From Paenibacillus terrigena DSM 21567 (GTDB taxonomy: Bacteria > Bacillota > Bacilli > Paenibacillales > Paenibacillaceae): a DNA stretch of 64,000 bases. The stretch covers positions 1,661 to 65,660 of the forward strand of contig NZ_KB895417.1 in NCBI RefSeq assembly GCF_000374845.1. Reading direction: 5' to 3'. Each line of letters begins with the position of its first letter. Positions within the stretch are counted from its first letter, which is position 1. A program made the translations under genes and the position numbers. This document shows, piece after piece, positions 7,360 to 19,418 of this stretch. Below the pieces are notes generated by a model, which was not told the origin of the DNA, made no database searches, and was given only the letters and a program-made list of their open reading frames with translations.

Positions 7360-8196
7360 CTAGCGTTGCGACGGGACGTAGCCATACATGCGGCGATGGA
7401 GCCTCGTAAAATAGGTGGGCTCCATTCCGACATAGGCCGCTGCTTGGCGAATCGTAATATCTGTGTGCTCATTTAATAAGGTTAGTGCCGTCTGCATTCG
7501 AATATGCTGCAAATATTGCAAGGGCGTCTGACCCAGCTCATCGCGAAATAAGCGGGTGAGCTGTTTTTGTGAGTAGCCAACATGGGCTGCCAGCTGCGTC
7601 ATCGTAATGGAACGGTTCAAGTGGTCATGCAGAAATCGCACGGCGCTCTCGACGGCAGATTCCCGATAGCGATTCAGTCTGCTGTGGAACATCGGCGTAT
7701 CGCCGACCTGGAACAATTGGTTCTGCCGTTTGATCTCCAGGAAGAGCGAGAATAATACCTCCGTCGTTAACCATGGATCTTCATGCGTGCCAGAGTTTGC
7801 CCAGATTTGCTCAATCAATGGGAAAATCGTGGCGATATCCGCTAGACGGGAATAGGTAGGTGACGCCCCGAACCCCCAGCTTGCCAGCATCCCCTCGCGT
7901 CGCTCTACGAAAGTCACATACCCAACATGCCAAGTTTCTCCCTTCAGGGATACATACTCATGCGGCAAGCCTTCCGGAATGTACAGACAAGAACCGGGAT
8001 CAAGAATGTCCCATTTGTCCTGTCCGAGTCTACGGAAACGGCCGGAGCCTGAGAAGGTGAATAGAATTTGTTTGGCAGAGAATCCACTAAGCCGTGTAAT
8101 CGGAATTTGAATATCTGTGCCGATTGTATAGACGGAAAAGGGGATATCGAATTCAATGTCCCGTCGCATGTTGCTGCGTAAAGGCAGTGTTTGCAT
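7360..8196 (-). CDS. AraC-family regulator of the beta-galactosidase gene
   Basis: 278 residues: an N-terminal cupin-like sensor region (PGSCLYIPEGLPHEYV) and two C-terminal HTH motifs in about the last 100 residues (MTQLAAHVGYSQKQLTRLFRDELGQTPLQYLQHIRM and the second around TIRQAAAYVGMEPTYFTRLHRRMYGYVPS). It is divergent from the GH2 gene across a 125-bp gap that carries a repeated 10-mer, so it most likely activates that gene in response to a sugar. It is convergent with vanS with only 2 bases between the stops and no terminator seen. Confidence 0.85.
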   Translation of the reverse strand: MQTLPLRSNMRRDIEFDIPFSVYTIGTDIQIPITRLSGFSAKQILFTFSGSGRFRRLGQDKWDILDPGSCLYIPEGLPHEYVSLKGETWHVGYVTFVERREGMLASWGFGASPTYSRLADIATIFPLIEQIWANSGTHEDPWLTTEVLFSLFLEIKRQNQLFQVGDTPMFHSRLNRYRESAVESAVRFLHDHLNRSITMTQLAAHVGYSQKQLTRLFRDELGQTPLQYLQHIRMQTALTLLNEHTDITIRQAAAYVGMEPTYFTRLHRRMYGYVPSQR

Positions 8197-8213
8197 GGGA
8201 TTCCTCCTTATAG

Positions 8214-11330
<3,117 letters not shown>

Positions 11331-11345
11331 TCATAGAACAGGAAT

Positions 11346-11377
11346 AAGGCACGCCCTTCGGGCGTGCCTTTATTTTT
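11346..11377 (+). terminator. terminator after lacZ
   Basis: AAGGCACGCCC-TTC-GGGCGTGCCTT followed by TATTTTT. Strong stem. Confidence 0.92.
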
Positions 11378-11458
11378 CGATGCCACATGTTTTGTAGTAT
11401 GATGAGCACAAGGCAGTTACATGGTTGTTTATAGGCTGAGAAGAAAGAGGGTGGCTTC

Positions 11459-11914
11459 ATGTGGTTTTATATGATCGCGATGGTCGTCATCTTGATCGAT
11501 CAGGTCTCGAAAATTTGGATTCGGATGAACCTGGATATCGGAGATAGCTTGTTCTTCGGACGATGGGAGATTACGCATTATGAGAATAGCGGGATGGCAT
11601 TCAGTTTATTCCAAGGTTACGCGTGGTTATTCGGGGTGATCGCCATCTTGTTCGTCATCGGTGTGTTCTATTATCGCAGCATGGGTGCCTGGAAAGGTCG
11701 ATTGGCGGATATGATCGCTGGTTTCTTGGTCGGCGGTGCGGTTGGCAACGGGATTGATCGACTGGTGTTTGGTCAGGTCACGGATTTTATCATGTCTCGA
11801 TCGGGGAGAGGTATTCTCAATCTAGCGGATTATGCGATCAATATCGGGATGATCCTGCTCGTCTTATATATGGCAGTGAGATTCGTGAAGAAGCGGGTAT
11901 GTCACGCGCATTGA
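11459..11914 (+). CDS. lspA: signal peptidase II-like aspartic protease (LspA family)
   Basis: 151-residue four-helix membrane protein that would cleave lipoprotein signal peptides after lipid attachment. The two catalytic Asp motifs are present: GNGIDRLVFGQVTDF and NLADYAIN. The early LIDQVSKIW and HYENSGMAFSLF match the family. It is isolated from the usual ileS/rluD neighbourhood, so it is probably an accessory copy. The next gene encodes a secreted protein without a lipobox, so no direct substrate link is visible. Confidence 0.85.
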   Translation: MWFYMIAMVVILIDQVSKIWIRMNLDIGDSLFFGRWEITHYENSGMAFSLFQGYAWLFGVIAILFVIGVFYYRSMGAWKGRLADMIAGFLVGGAVGNGIDRLVFGQVTDFIMSRSGRGILNLADYAINIGMILLVLYMAVRFVKKRVCHAH

Positions 11915-12022
11915 AGAATGATTCTCTTATCTTTATAGATTCCTTAGAAGTTCCTGTTACGATGTCTCTGCGTGGTAAGAGAACGACGTAATAACGGATT
12001 TCGAAGGAGGAGAACATTCAAC

Positions 12023-13378
12023 ATGCAAGCAACGAAACGATTAACAGGTATCATGGCCCTGGGCCTAGCATTTTCACTATTACTATCGCCAGTGGGCGCC
12101 TCGGCGGCCGCGCAGAAGAATACGGGGTCGAAGGAGAATATCCAAGAGATTAAATCTTTGACGTCATCGGACTATAAAGATTTAGCGTTTCTGAAGCCGA
12201 TCTTGAAAGATAAGACGGTCGTTAGCCTTGGCGAGAACTTCCACCGTGTCGCAGAATACAGCAGCATGAAGACAAGGTTGATCAAATATTTACACGAAGA
12301 GCTGGATTTTGACGTGATTGCATTTGAGTCAGGCCTTGGGGATTCCTTCATGACGTATGAGAATGCAGGAACATGGACATCGCAACAAATGATGGAGCGT
12401 TCCATTTTTCCCATCTGGCATTCCAAGGAGACGCTGAATTTATTCGATTACATCAAGAAGAAGCAGGGGACGAACGATCCCTTATATCTAGCAGGTTATG
12501 ACATGCAGTTCACATCAGGATACTTAACGCAATTTATTGCTGGTTGGATTGCCAAGGTAGACAAGGTTCAGGGCGAGAATTATTTCAACTTCGAAATGCA
12601 AGCGATGACGGATTTCTATAAGGTGCTCAACGAATATGGCATGGACGATAGTCATCCGGAGGCGAAGGCAGAAATCAAGAAGGTGAAGGATGCGTACGAA
12701 CCGAAATACAAGGCGTTGATCCAGTTCATCCAAGAGAACAAAGAACAACTTGCGGCGGCCTACCCTGCGAACCCGCATATGGTGGATATCGCTGTCAAGA
12801 CGTTGGAAGATCGGGTCAAATTCATCGAGATGGGGATGTACGATACGAAGGAAAGCTATGAATTCCGCGATCGGATCATGGCTGACAACGTGGAGTGGTT
12901 AATGAAGGTGATGTATCCCGGCAAAAAAGTGATTTTATGGGCGCATAACGATCATCTGGCGAAGAATACGTCCAAAATCGAAACGAAAGAACAAGGGAAA
13001 TGGATCAACAGCTTTACGAGTATGGGAGAATTGCTGCATAAGAAGCTGAAGGATAAGGTCTATGTGATGGGTCTGTACATGAACAGCGGTAAGGCGAGTA
13101 CAATTACGACACAGAAGACCTTCGATATTCAGCCGATGCCGAAGGGGAGTCTGGAACAGCTGATGATGCAGAGCGGTTATAAGATTGCGTTTGCGGATCT
13201 ATCCAAGCACAAGTCTCCGAACCAAAATAACGCTTGGATGTTCAAGCCGATCTATGCAGCCGAGGATGGCATGACGTCCGAGATCATTATGCCGATGTCG
13301 ATGCGCTTCATTCCGAAAGAGCAATATGACGGGATCATCGTCTTCGATAAAGTCAAAGAACCGACAACGAAGTTCTAA
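12023..13378 (+). CDS. secreted erythromycin-esterase-family protein
   Basis: 451 residues with a signal peptide (MQATKRLTGIMALGLAFSLL, cleavage near ASA-AAQ). The family's conserved residues are all visible: Glu and His in SLGENFHRV, Glu in IAFESGLGD, and the His pair in LWAHNDHLAKN. Members include Ere macrolide esterases but also many unrelated hydrolases. Export argues against a cytoplasmic drug esterase, so the substrate is unknown. GTG at 11972 would extend the frame, but ATG 12023 has AAGGAGGAG at a good distance and starts a clean signal peptide. A weak CTTA-containing promoter region lies at 11920-11963. Confidence 0.8.
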   Translation: MQATKRLTGIMALGLAFSLLLSPVGASAAAQKNTGSKENIQEIKSLTSSDYKDLAFLKPILKDKTVVSLGENFHRVAEYSSMKTRLIKYLHEELDFDVIAFESGLGDSFMTYENAGTWTSQQMMERSIFPIWHSKETLNLFDYIKKKQGTNDPLYLAGYDMQFTSGYLTQFIAGWIAKVDKVQGENYFNFEMQAMTDFYKVLNEYGMDDSHPEAKAEIKKVKDAYEPKYKALIQFIQENKEQLAAAYPANPHMVDIAVKTLEDRVKFIEMGMYDTKESYEFRDRIMADNVEWLMKVMYPGKKVILWAHNDHLAKNTSKIETKEQGKWINSFTSMGELLHKKLKDKVYVMGLYMNSGKASTITTQKTFDIQPMPKGSLEQLMMQSGYKIAFADLSKHKSPNQNNAWMFKPIYAAEDGMTSEIIMPMSMRFIPKEQYDGIIVFDKVKEPTTKF

Positions 13379-13406
13379 CCCGGCTATACCTGAAAATTTA
13401 TTTGTT

Positions 13407-13450
13407 CCCCCTGTCGTGAACACCGTGTGTTACGCTGCAGGGGGATTTTT
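13407..13450 (+). terminator. terminator after the esterase-like gene
   Basis: CCCCCTG and CAGGGGG enclose a longer loop and are followed by ATTTTT. Confidence 0.78.
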
Positions 13451-13518
13451 GCCACGCAAGAAGGTACAATGAGGGGATAAAGCTGCTAGATTGATAGACG
13501 AGAAAGGAAATCCAAGAG

Positions 13519-14205
13519 ATGAGAGAAAAGATATTAATCGCCGATGATGAGCGAGAAATCGTCGAATTTATGCGCGATGCGCTGCAGGATGATGGGTATG
13601 AGGTATCGGTGGCTTATGATGGCAAGGAAGTGTTCGATCGACTGGGAGAGACGCCTGACTTGATCATCCTGGATATTATGATGCCGCATCTCGATGGGCT
13701 CGAAGTATGCCAAGCGATACGTGACCGGGTCTCGTGTCCGATTCTGTTCTTAAGCGCGCGCTCCAATGAAGCGGATCGGATCCAAGGACTCGCCGTCGGT
13801 GGCGATGACTATATCGTGAAGCCTTTTAGCATGCAAGAATTGAAGGCGAGAATAAGAGCGCATCTTCGCCGGGAGCAGCGGAGCCATCTTGATCATCAGC
13901 CGAAGCTGCTGCATCAGGGCGATCTCACGATGGATCTGGACAGCCAGCAGGTATTTTATCAGAACCTCCCGATTCCGCTGACCAGCCGGGAGTTCGAATT
14001 GTTCCGACTCCTCTTCATGCATCCGAATCAAGTATTCTCGCGGGAACAAATCTATGAGAAGATCTGGGGATTCGATGCGGAGGGAGACGCAGCCACAATC
14101 ACCGAACATATCAAAAATATCCGGGCGAAGCTGGCGTGCGCAGCACCGGAGAAGACCTTTGTTACGACGGTATGGGGGGTAGGATACAAATTCGAAAGGA
14201 AGTAA
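13519..14205 (+). CDS. OmpR-family response regulator
   Basis: 228 residues. Receiver: ADDEREIVEF, phospho-Asp in LIILDIMMPHLDG, Lys in GGDDYIVKPF. C-terminal winged helix ends TTVWGVGYKFERK. It heads a two-gene unit with the overlapping kinase. Targets are unknown; the secreted esterase-like gene and the lspA copy just upstream are the closest candidates. Confidence 0.9.
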   Translation: MREKILIADDEREIVEFMRDALQDDGYEVSVAYDGKEVFDRLGETPDLIILDIMMPHLDGLEVCQAIRDRVSCPILFLSARSNEADRIQGLAVGGDDYIVKPFSMQELKARIRAHLRREQRSHLDHQPKLLHQGDLTMDLDSQQVFYQNLPIPLTSREFELFRLLFMHPNQVFSREQIYEKIWGFDAEGDAATITEHIKNIRAKLACAAPEKTFVTTVWGVGYKFERK

Positions 14206-15653
14206 AGGCAAGTCGAAAACCGCTGCGCAGGCAGTTTATGGGCGCATTTACACTCGTCCTATTCTATAGCTTCATCGGCTCGATGCTGGTATGGGGCAGT
14301 ACGCTTTATGTATTGATTAATCAAACGGACAAGAGCATTCTACCAGCCAATTATTATGAGCAGCAAATTCCCCAGATTCTAGGTTATGTGGATCAGCAAA
14401 AAGACGCCTTATTATCTCCCTCGATGCAGAATGCGCTGGAACATGTTATTCCGACGAAAGGTATGCAGTATCAAATCGTGGATCTGAAGGGGCAAATCGT
14501 CTACGGCTGGGAGGGGCAGACCTTCGTCAACAGCCCGGAGGACGTGCTAAGCAAGCTGAACAAGAACGAGAAACAGGGCGGGAAATATATTAACTACCAC
14601 CCGATTCTTGATTCGCAGAAAAAATTAAAGGGGATGCTGGTGCTGCGGTACAGTCTGAGTGTGTCCGCGAATAACCCTGGAAACGGGCTGCTCGTTATGC
14701 TTATTTTGAGCAGTTTGATCGCACCGTTCTTCTTCATCGTCTTGTTCTCCTTTATTTTCGCGAGAAAATTGGGCAAACGGCTCGAGCCGTCGATCGCACG
14801 GATCATCGGGGGAGCTAGACGAATCCAGCAGAATGACTTGAATTTCTCCGTCGCAGGAGCGGGTGGGTCGAAGGAGCTGATCGAGCTCTCCGATGCCTTC
14901 GAAGAGATGCGGATCGCGCTGGAGCAATCCTTGAAGCGGGAGTGGAAGCTGGAGCAGGAGAGACGCGACATGATCTCTGCGATTGCCCATGATTTGCGGA
15001 CGCCGCTGACGATCATTCAAGGTCATGTAGATAATTTAGTCGAGAGCGGTGCACGCCGTCCCGAACGGCTGGAGAAGTACTTGTTAACCATTCAGAACAG
15101 TACGCAGCGTGCGGACAAAATGCTGACGGAATTGCTGTTCCTGAATAAAATCGATACGCCTGATTTTGTCCTCCAGTATATGAGAGCAGATTTACTCGCC
15201 TTCTCTGAGCGGAAAAAAGAAGAATACGCATTGTTATGCCGTGAGAAGGGGATTGCTTTTGACTTCTCTTATGTGAATAGGCGATGCGATCAAGAACAGC
15301 AGTTCCTTCTGGATACATCACGGTTGGAGCAAGTAATCGATAACGTGATTACCAATAGCTTACGATTTACGCCAGCGGAGGGAAGGATCGAGTGGACGGT
15401 CATCGTAGAAGAGACGCAGATTACCTTTGACATGAAGGATACGGGGAAGGGGTTCAGCGCTCTCGATTTGCAGCGGATGTTCGATAAATTCTACTCGGGC
15501 GATCCATCTAGATCTCTAGACAAAGGTCATTCCGGGCTTGGATTGTATACAGCACAGTTGCTTATTGCGAAGCACAGAGGGCGTATCGAAGCAGGAAACC
15601 GTGTCGAAGGCGGCGCACGGGTGATCATTACGGTGCCATGTAAAAAAGCCTGA
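14172..15653 (+). CDS. sensor histidine kinase with extracellular domain
   Basis: 493 residues. A transmembrane segment near residues 25-45 and another near 175-195 frame an external domain of about 125 residues with no family I recognise. HAMP follows, then IAHDLRTPLTIIQGH (phospho-His), the N box NVITNSLRFTP, and the G box GHSGLGLYTAQ. Partner of the upstream regulator, overlapping it by 34 bases. The start is uncertain: ATG 14172 has no clear ribosome site, and ATG 14238 would sit just before the first membrane segment. Confidence 0.85.
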   Translation: MGGRIQIRKEVKASRKPLRRQFMGAFTLVLFYSFIGSMLVWGSTLYVLINQTDKSILPANYYEQQIPQILGYVDQQKDALLSPSMQNALEHVIPTKGMQYQIVDLKGQIVYGWEGQTFVNSPEDVLSKLNKNEKQGGKYINYHPILDSQKKLKGMLVLRYSLSVSANNPGNGLLVMLILSSLIAPFFFIVLFSFIFARKLGKRLEPSIARIIGGARRIQQNDLNFSVAGAGGSKELIELSDAFEEMRIALEQSLKREWKLEQERRDMISAIAHDLRTPLTIIQGHVDNLVESGARRPERLEKYLLTIQNSTQRADKMLTELLFLNKIDTPDFVLQYMRADLLAFSERKKEEYALLCREKGIAFDFSYVNRRCDQEQQFLLDTSRLEQVIDNVITNSLRFTPAEGRIEWTVIVEETQITFDMKDTGKGFSALDLQRMFDKFYSGDPSRSLDKGHSGLGLYTAQLLIAKHRGRIEAGNRVEGGARVIITVPCKKA

Positions 15654-15685
15654 AGAAACTTATCATATGAGTCTTCAGGCTTTTT
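15643..15685. terminator. bidirectional terminator
   Basis: AAAAAGCCTGAAGA and TCTTCAGGCTTTTT form a 14-bp stem with T runs on both strands, between two convergent genes. It includes the ends of both stop regions. Confidence 0.92.
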
Positions 15686-16532
15686 GCTGCAATAATTCGA
15701 TAAATTTATGGAACGCGCTTGTCTTGAAATGATCCCGTCGATAGATGAACTGTACGGTCACATGGCGGTAATGATCGGGAAGGGGATGGACATGCACCGA
15801 GCCTTCCATTTCCTTGCGACGAATGACAGATCGAGGGACGATGGTTGTGCCGAGGCCTGCAGCTACGCCGCCAAGAATCGCCTCCAAGGTTCCAAATTCC
15901 ATGATCTCGGGTACAGGGAGCCCTTCCTCCCGCAGCCAACTCTCCATCGTACCGCGATGATAACAACCCACGCTGAAGAATAGCATGGGCTCCATCAGCA
16001 CATCGCTAAGTTTGTTAGCGCCTGGCTCGGAGATGAGGACAAGCTCCTCGGGGAAAACCGGGATTTGTTCCAGCTCGGCATGGGGCAAGGGTCCGTTCAC
16101 GAAGGCTCCATCCAGCTCATAGCGAAGGACCTTCTCGATCAGATCATTCGTATTCGAGCTAAGCAGCGATAGCTTCACATCCGGGTATTGCCTGCGGTAG
16201 TTCAGCATCAGGGAAGGCAAATGGACGGCAGCTGCCGTCGTAATGGAACCCAGCTTCAGCGAGCCGCTCGGAATATCGTTATCTAACATTTGTTTATGTG
16301 CCACATCGAGCAGCGATAGAATTTTGTCAGCGTGGCCCAGCAAGGTCTGGCCAGCTGTTGTTAAGATCATCCCGCGCTTGCTCCGATGGAATAAGGACGT
16401 ATTCAATTCCTGTTCCAGCTGTTGAATGCGGGCGGTAACGTTCGATTGCACATAGCCGAGTGAACTGGCGGCTTTCGTAATCGTTCCTTCGCGTGCTACA
16501 GCTTGAAATATTCGCAAATCTCCGCTCTCCAT
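15675..16532 (-). CDS. LysR-family transcriptional regulator
   Basis: 285 residues: N-terminal winged HTH (LRIFQAVAREGTITKAASSLGYVQSNVTARIQQLE) and a periplasmic-binding-protein-like effector domain. It is divergent from the EamA-type transporter gene with a 122-bp gap, the standard layout for a LysR protein controlling its neighbour. The effector is unknown. Confidence 0.88.
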   Translation of the reverse strand: MESGDLRIFQAVAREGTITKAASSLGYVQSNVTARIQQLEQELNTSLFHRSKRGMILTTAGQTLLGHADKILSLLDVAHKQMLDNDIPSGSLKLGSITTAAAVHLPSLMLNYRRQYPDVKLSLLSSNTNDLIEKVLRYELDGAFVNGPLPHAELEQIPVFPEELVLISEPGANKLSDVLMEPMLFFSVGCYHRGTMESWLREEGLPVPEIMEFGTLEAILGGVAAGLGTTIVPRSVIRRKEMEGSVHVHPLPDHYRHVTVQFIYRRDHFKTSAFHKFIELLQQKA

Positions 16533-16654
16533 CTGTCTGATCTCTCCTCATCCATCAGAAAAAGTGCTTTTTAACATCTTTTATTTTCATTTTATATGAT
16601 GGTTCTTCGCTTGTAAAATCAAGAAAAATGATGGAACAGAAATGAGGAGTGTTA

Positions 16655-17602
16655 ATGAATAAAGGATTGATTGCGATATGTATTCTACTAACTACGGTGG
16701 TCGGCGGATTGAATTATACGATGGCGAAGCTGGGACTGCATGTAGCTTCTCCGTTCCTCCTGCTCGCGATCCGGTTCATTGGTTCGGGTCTACTCTTGCT
16801 GCCCTTCGTCATTCGCCGGAGACATCCGCGGGCCGCGAAGCAATGGCTGCAAGTGGCAGGGGTAAGTCTCTTCCAGACGATCTTGGTCATGACGTTTATT
16901 TATCTCAGTCTGCACACGATTTCCGCGAGCACATCGGCGATTCTGTCGTCGACGAACCCGATTTGGACGATTCTGTTCGCGTTTCTCTTCTTCGGAGCAC
17001 GTTATCGGGTGGTGCAATGGGCGGGAGTTGTCATCGGGTTTATGGGCGTCATCGTTACACAGAACTTCAACATGCAGATGAATGAAGGGACGATTTATGC
17101 ACTGCTCGCCGGGGTGTTCTGGGGCTTCGGCACATTAGTAGCGTCTCGATGGAGCAAAGCGATGGACACCTGGGTATTAACGGCCTATCAAATGCTGTTC
17201 GCAGGGATCGTACTCTTATTGGCTAGTCTGACTCTTGAACAGCCTTACCTGCACCTTACGAGCAACGGTAACTCATGGGGGTTAACCCTGACCGTGCTGA
17301 TCTGGATGATCTGCTTCAGCTCGATCTTTCAGTTCTTGCCCTGGTTCTACGTGCTCAAGCATTACAGCCCTTCGAAGGCAAGCACGTTTATGTTCCTTGT
17401 CCCGCTGTTCGGTATACTGTCGGGAGCACTCATTCTAGGCGAGACGATTCATTGGTATGTCATTGCGGGAGGGCTCTGCACAGGGATCGGCATTACCTTG
17501 GTGAATCGCCCAGCCAAGCCAGTTCGGGATGCGTTGAAGTTAGGGAGTTCAGGCCAAGCCAAGGGGAAAATAAATGGGGTATATTGTTTCGTGCGTGAAT
17601 GA
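16655..17602 (+). CDS. EamA/DMT-family transporter
   Basis: 315 residues, ten predicted membrane segments as two EamA repeats (the second starting near GTIYALLAGVFWGFGTLVASRW). It probably exports a small metabolite or amino acid. ATG 16655 follows TGAGGAG by 5 bases; the GTG two codons earlier overlaps that site. Its control by the divergent LysR protein is inferred. Confidence 0.85.
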   Translation: MNKGLIAICILLTTVVGGLNYTMAKLGLHVASPFLLLAIRFIGSGLLLLPFVIRRRHPRAAKQWLQVAGVSLFQTILVMTFIYLSLHTISASTSAILSSTNPIWTILFAFLFFGARYRVVQWAGVVIGFMGVIVTQNFNMQMNEGTIYALLAGVFWGFGTLVASRWSKAMDTWVLTAYQMLFAGIVLLLASLTLEQPYLHLTSNGNSWGLTLTVLIWMICFSSIFQFLPWFYVLKHYSPSKASTFMFLVPLFGILSGALILGETIHWYVIAGGLCTGIGITLVNRPAKPVRDALKLGSSGQAKGKINGVYCFVRE

Positions 17603-17630
17603 TGCTTATGTCCGAATCTTTGGGAAATTC

Positions 17631-17659
17631 TTTACACGTGAATCGAAACCATGTATATT
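17631..17659 (+). promoter_or_regulatory. strong sigma-A promoter of the NhaD-type gene
   Basis: TTTACA (17631-17636), a 17-bp spacer, and TATATT (17654-17659). Transcription should begin near 17666, giving a leader of about 120 bases before the ATG at 17788. Confidence 0.72.
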
Positions 17660-17702
17660 TAATAAATCTAAAGACTTAAATTGCACATAGGAATGTTCGG
17701 AG

Positions 17703-17729
17703 GAGCCTGTCACCAACAGGCTCTTTTTG
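17703..17729 (+). terminator. leader terminator upstream of the NhaD-type gene
   Basis: GAGCCTGT-CACCA-ACAGGCTC followed by TTTTTG. It lies between the promoter and the coding region, so most transcripts should stop after about 60 bases. This suggests attenuation. A palindrome ATTATGT-AAA-ACATAAT (17747-17763) follows it, before the ribosome site. Confidence 0.8.
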
Positions 17730-17787
17730 TGTGCATAGAATGGTAAATTATGTAAAACATAATCATGGATAGGGGGAAAAGAAAGAC

Positions 17788-19068
17788 ATGGAGCAACAAG
17801 CGATTTGGGCTATCGGTATTTTCCTAGTGATTTATGCACTTATTATTTCCGAGAAAATTCATCGTACGATCTTGGCGATGATTGGGGCCATCCTCATGAT
17901 CACGCTCGGGATTGTGGACCAGGATACGGCGATCCATCATATTGATTTCAACACACTGGGGTTATTGGTGGGTATGATGATTATCGTCGGTATTACGTCG
18001 AAGACAGGGCTGTTCAAGTATATTGCACTCAAGGCGGCCAAAGTCTCCAAAGGGAAACCGAAACGAATTATGATTGCGCTCGCCGTGATTACGGCGGTGA
18101 GTTCCGCTTTCCTTGATAACGTCACAACCGTATTGCTCATGGTTCCTGTGACGCTTAGCATTACAAGACAGCTTCGGATCAATCCGCTTCCGTTCCTCAT
18201 CACGCAGATTATTGCGTCGAACGTAGGGGGGACGGCTACGCTCATCGGGGATCCACCGAATATCATGATCGGGAGTGCGGTGAAGGAGTTAACGTTCGTC
18301 TCGTTTATCAGCAACTTAGCACCGATTGCCATCATCATTTTAGTTGCTTATCTGCCCATCTTCCTATGGATGTTCGGGAAGAAGATTCAATCAACGCCTG
18401 AACTTCAGCAGCGCATTATGGAGATGGATGAACGGACCATGATTACGGACCGGAAGCTGCTCTATAAATGTCTGACGGTTCTTGGGTTGACGATTATTGG
18501 ATTCTTCCTGCATCAGCTGGTTCATCTGGAATCCGCGACGGTTGCCTTGGCCGGGGCGTTCTTGCTCCTCTTGATCACGGGCGAGCATATGCTCGAAGAA
18601 GCCTTGCAGCATGTGGAATGGACGACACTGTTCTTCTTCATCGGATTGTTCGTGCTTGTATCTGGCCTTGTCGAGACAGGGGTGATTGCGAAGTTAGCGG
18701 AGCAAGCGATTGAACTGACCGGAGGAGACCCGTTGATGACATCAATGCTCATCTTATGGTTAAGCGCCATCGCATCGGCCTTCCTCGATAATATCCCATT
18801 CGTCGCCACGATGATTCCGATGATTCAAGATATGGGGACAATGGGGATTACGAATCTGGAGCCGTTATGGTGGAGTCTAGCGCTCGGAGCTTGCCTCGGC
18901 GGGAATGGTACATTGGTCGGTGCTAGCGCCAATCTAATCGTGGCAGGGCTTGCAGGCAAAGAAGGTTATCCAATTTCATTCATGAAATATTTGAAGATCG
19001 GCTTCCCGCTGATGATTCTATCGATTGTGCTATCGAGTATTTACTTATACGTCAGATATTTAATGTAG
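17788..19068 (+). CDS. ArsB/NhaD-type ion transporter
   Basis: 426-residue membrane protein of the ion transporter superfamily, with about 11-12 segments. The inverted-repeat fold shows as two related motifs: AFLDNVTTVLLMVP in the first half and AFLDNIPFVATMIP in the second, with GGTATLIGDPPNIMIG and GGNGTLVGASANLIV at matching positions. Such proteins include Na+/H+ antiporters, arsenite pumps and P-protein relatives; no ars genes are nearby, so the substrate is open. It has its own promoter and a leader terminator. A small gene follows after 18 bases. Confidence 0.85.
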   Translation: MEQQAIWAIGIFLVIYALIISEKIHRTILAMIGAILMITLGIVDQDTAIHHIDFNTLGLLVGMMIIVGITSKTGLFKYIALKAAKVSKGKPKRIMIALAVITAVSSAFLDNVTTVLLMVPVTLSITRQLRINPLPFLITQIIASNVGGTATLIGDPPNIMIGSAVKELTFVSFISNLAPIAIIILVAYLPIFLWMFGKKIQSTPELQQRIMEMDERTMITDRKLLYKCLTVLGLTIIGFFLHQLVHLESATVALAGAFLLLLITGEHMLEEALQHVEWTTLFFFIGLFVLVSGLVETGVIAKLAEQAIELTGGDPLMTSMLILWLSAIASAFLDNIPFVATMIPMIQDMGTMGITNLEPLWWSLALGACLGGNGTLVGASANLIVAGLAGKEGYPISFMKYLKIGFPLMILSIVLSSIYLYVRYLM

Positions 19069-19086
19069 CGAAAGGACGGATTCGAT

Positions 19087-19368
19087 GTGTTAACCTATAC
19101 GTACGATTCGAGCATCATTGAGATTCGTGAGAGTGCAAATGAACAGGATATGGAATTCCGCATTCGGGCCTTAGGCGGCGATGCGATTGATGCGGCGATC
19201 AGACGGGTTCAACAACGATTCGAGCAGAATGAGATATTGAGTGATGTGTATTCTTATGTGTACAAAAATCACGAGTACCAATTCATTGTGCGGCAGGACT
19301 TCTACGAGGAGTTTATACTGGCGCTGATGAGATATCGATTATTGCAGCGTGTACAATGGGACGAATAA
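19087..19368 (+). CDS. small hypothetical protein, 93 residues
   Basis: Soluble, charged protein with no signal or membrane segment; I do not recognise the family. It starts with GTG 19087 preceded by AAAGGA, 18 bases after the transporter stop and before a shared terminator, so it is probably co-transcribed with it. A role linked to the transporter is only a guess from position. Confidence 0.65.
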   Translation: MLTYTYDSSIIEIRESANEQDMEFRIRALGGDAIDAAIRRVQQRFEQNEILSDVYSYVYKNHEYQFIVRQDFYEEFILALMRYRLLQRVQWDE

Positions 19369-19372
19369 GCAG

Positions 19373-19408
19373 ACGACCGCTCCTTGGATCAAGGGAGCGG
19401 TCGTTTTC
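19373..19408. terminator. bidirectional terminator
   Basis: ACGACCGCTCC and GGAGCGGTCGT form a strong stem followed by TTTT. It serves the small gene and the convergent ABC operon. Confidence 0.88.
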
Positions 19409-19418
19409 TGTATGCAGC

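Noticed and set aside
11920-11963. Third VanR-type promoter upstream of the esterase-like gene
   Set aside because: CTTA/CTTT motifs occur, but their spacing (5 and 12 bases) does not follow the 11-base period, and the -10 region is different.
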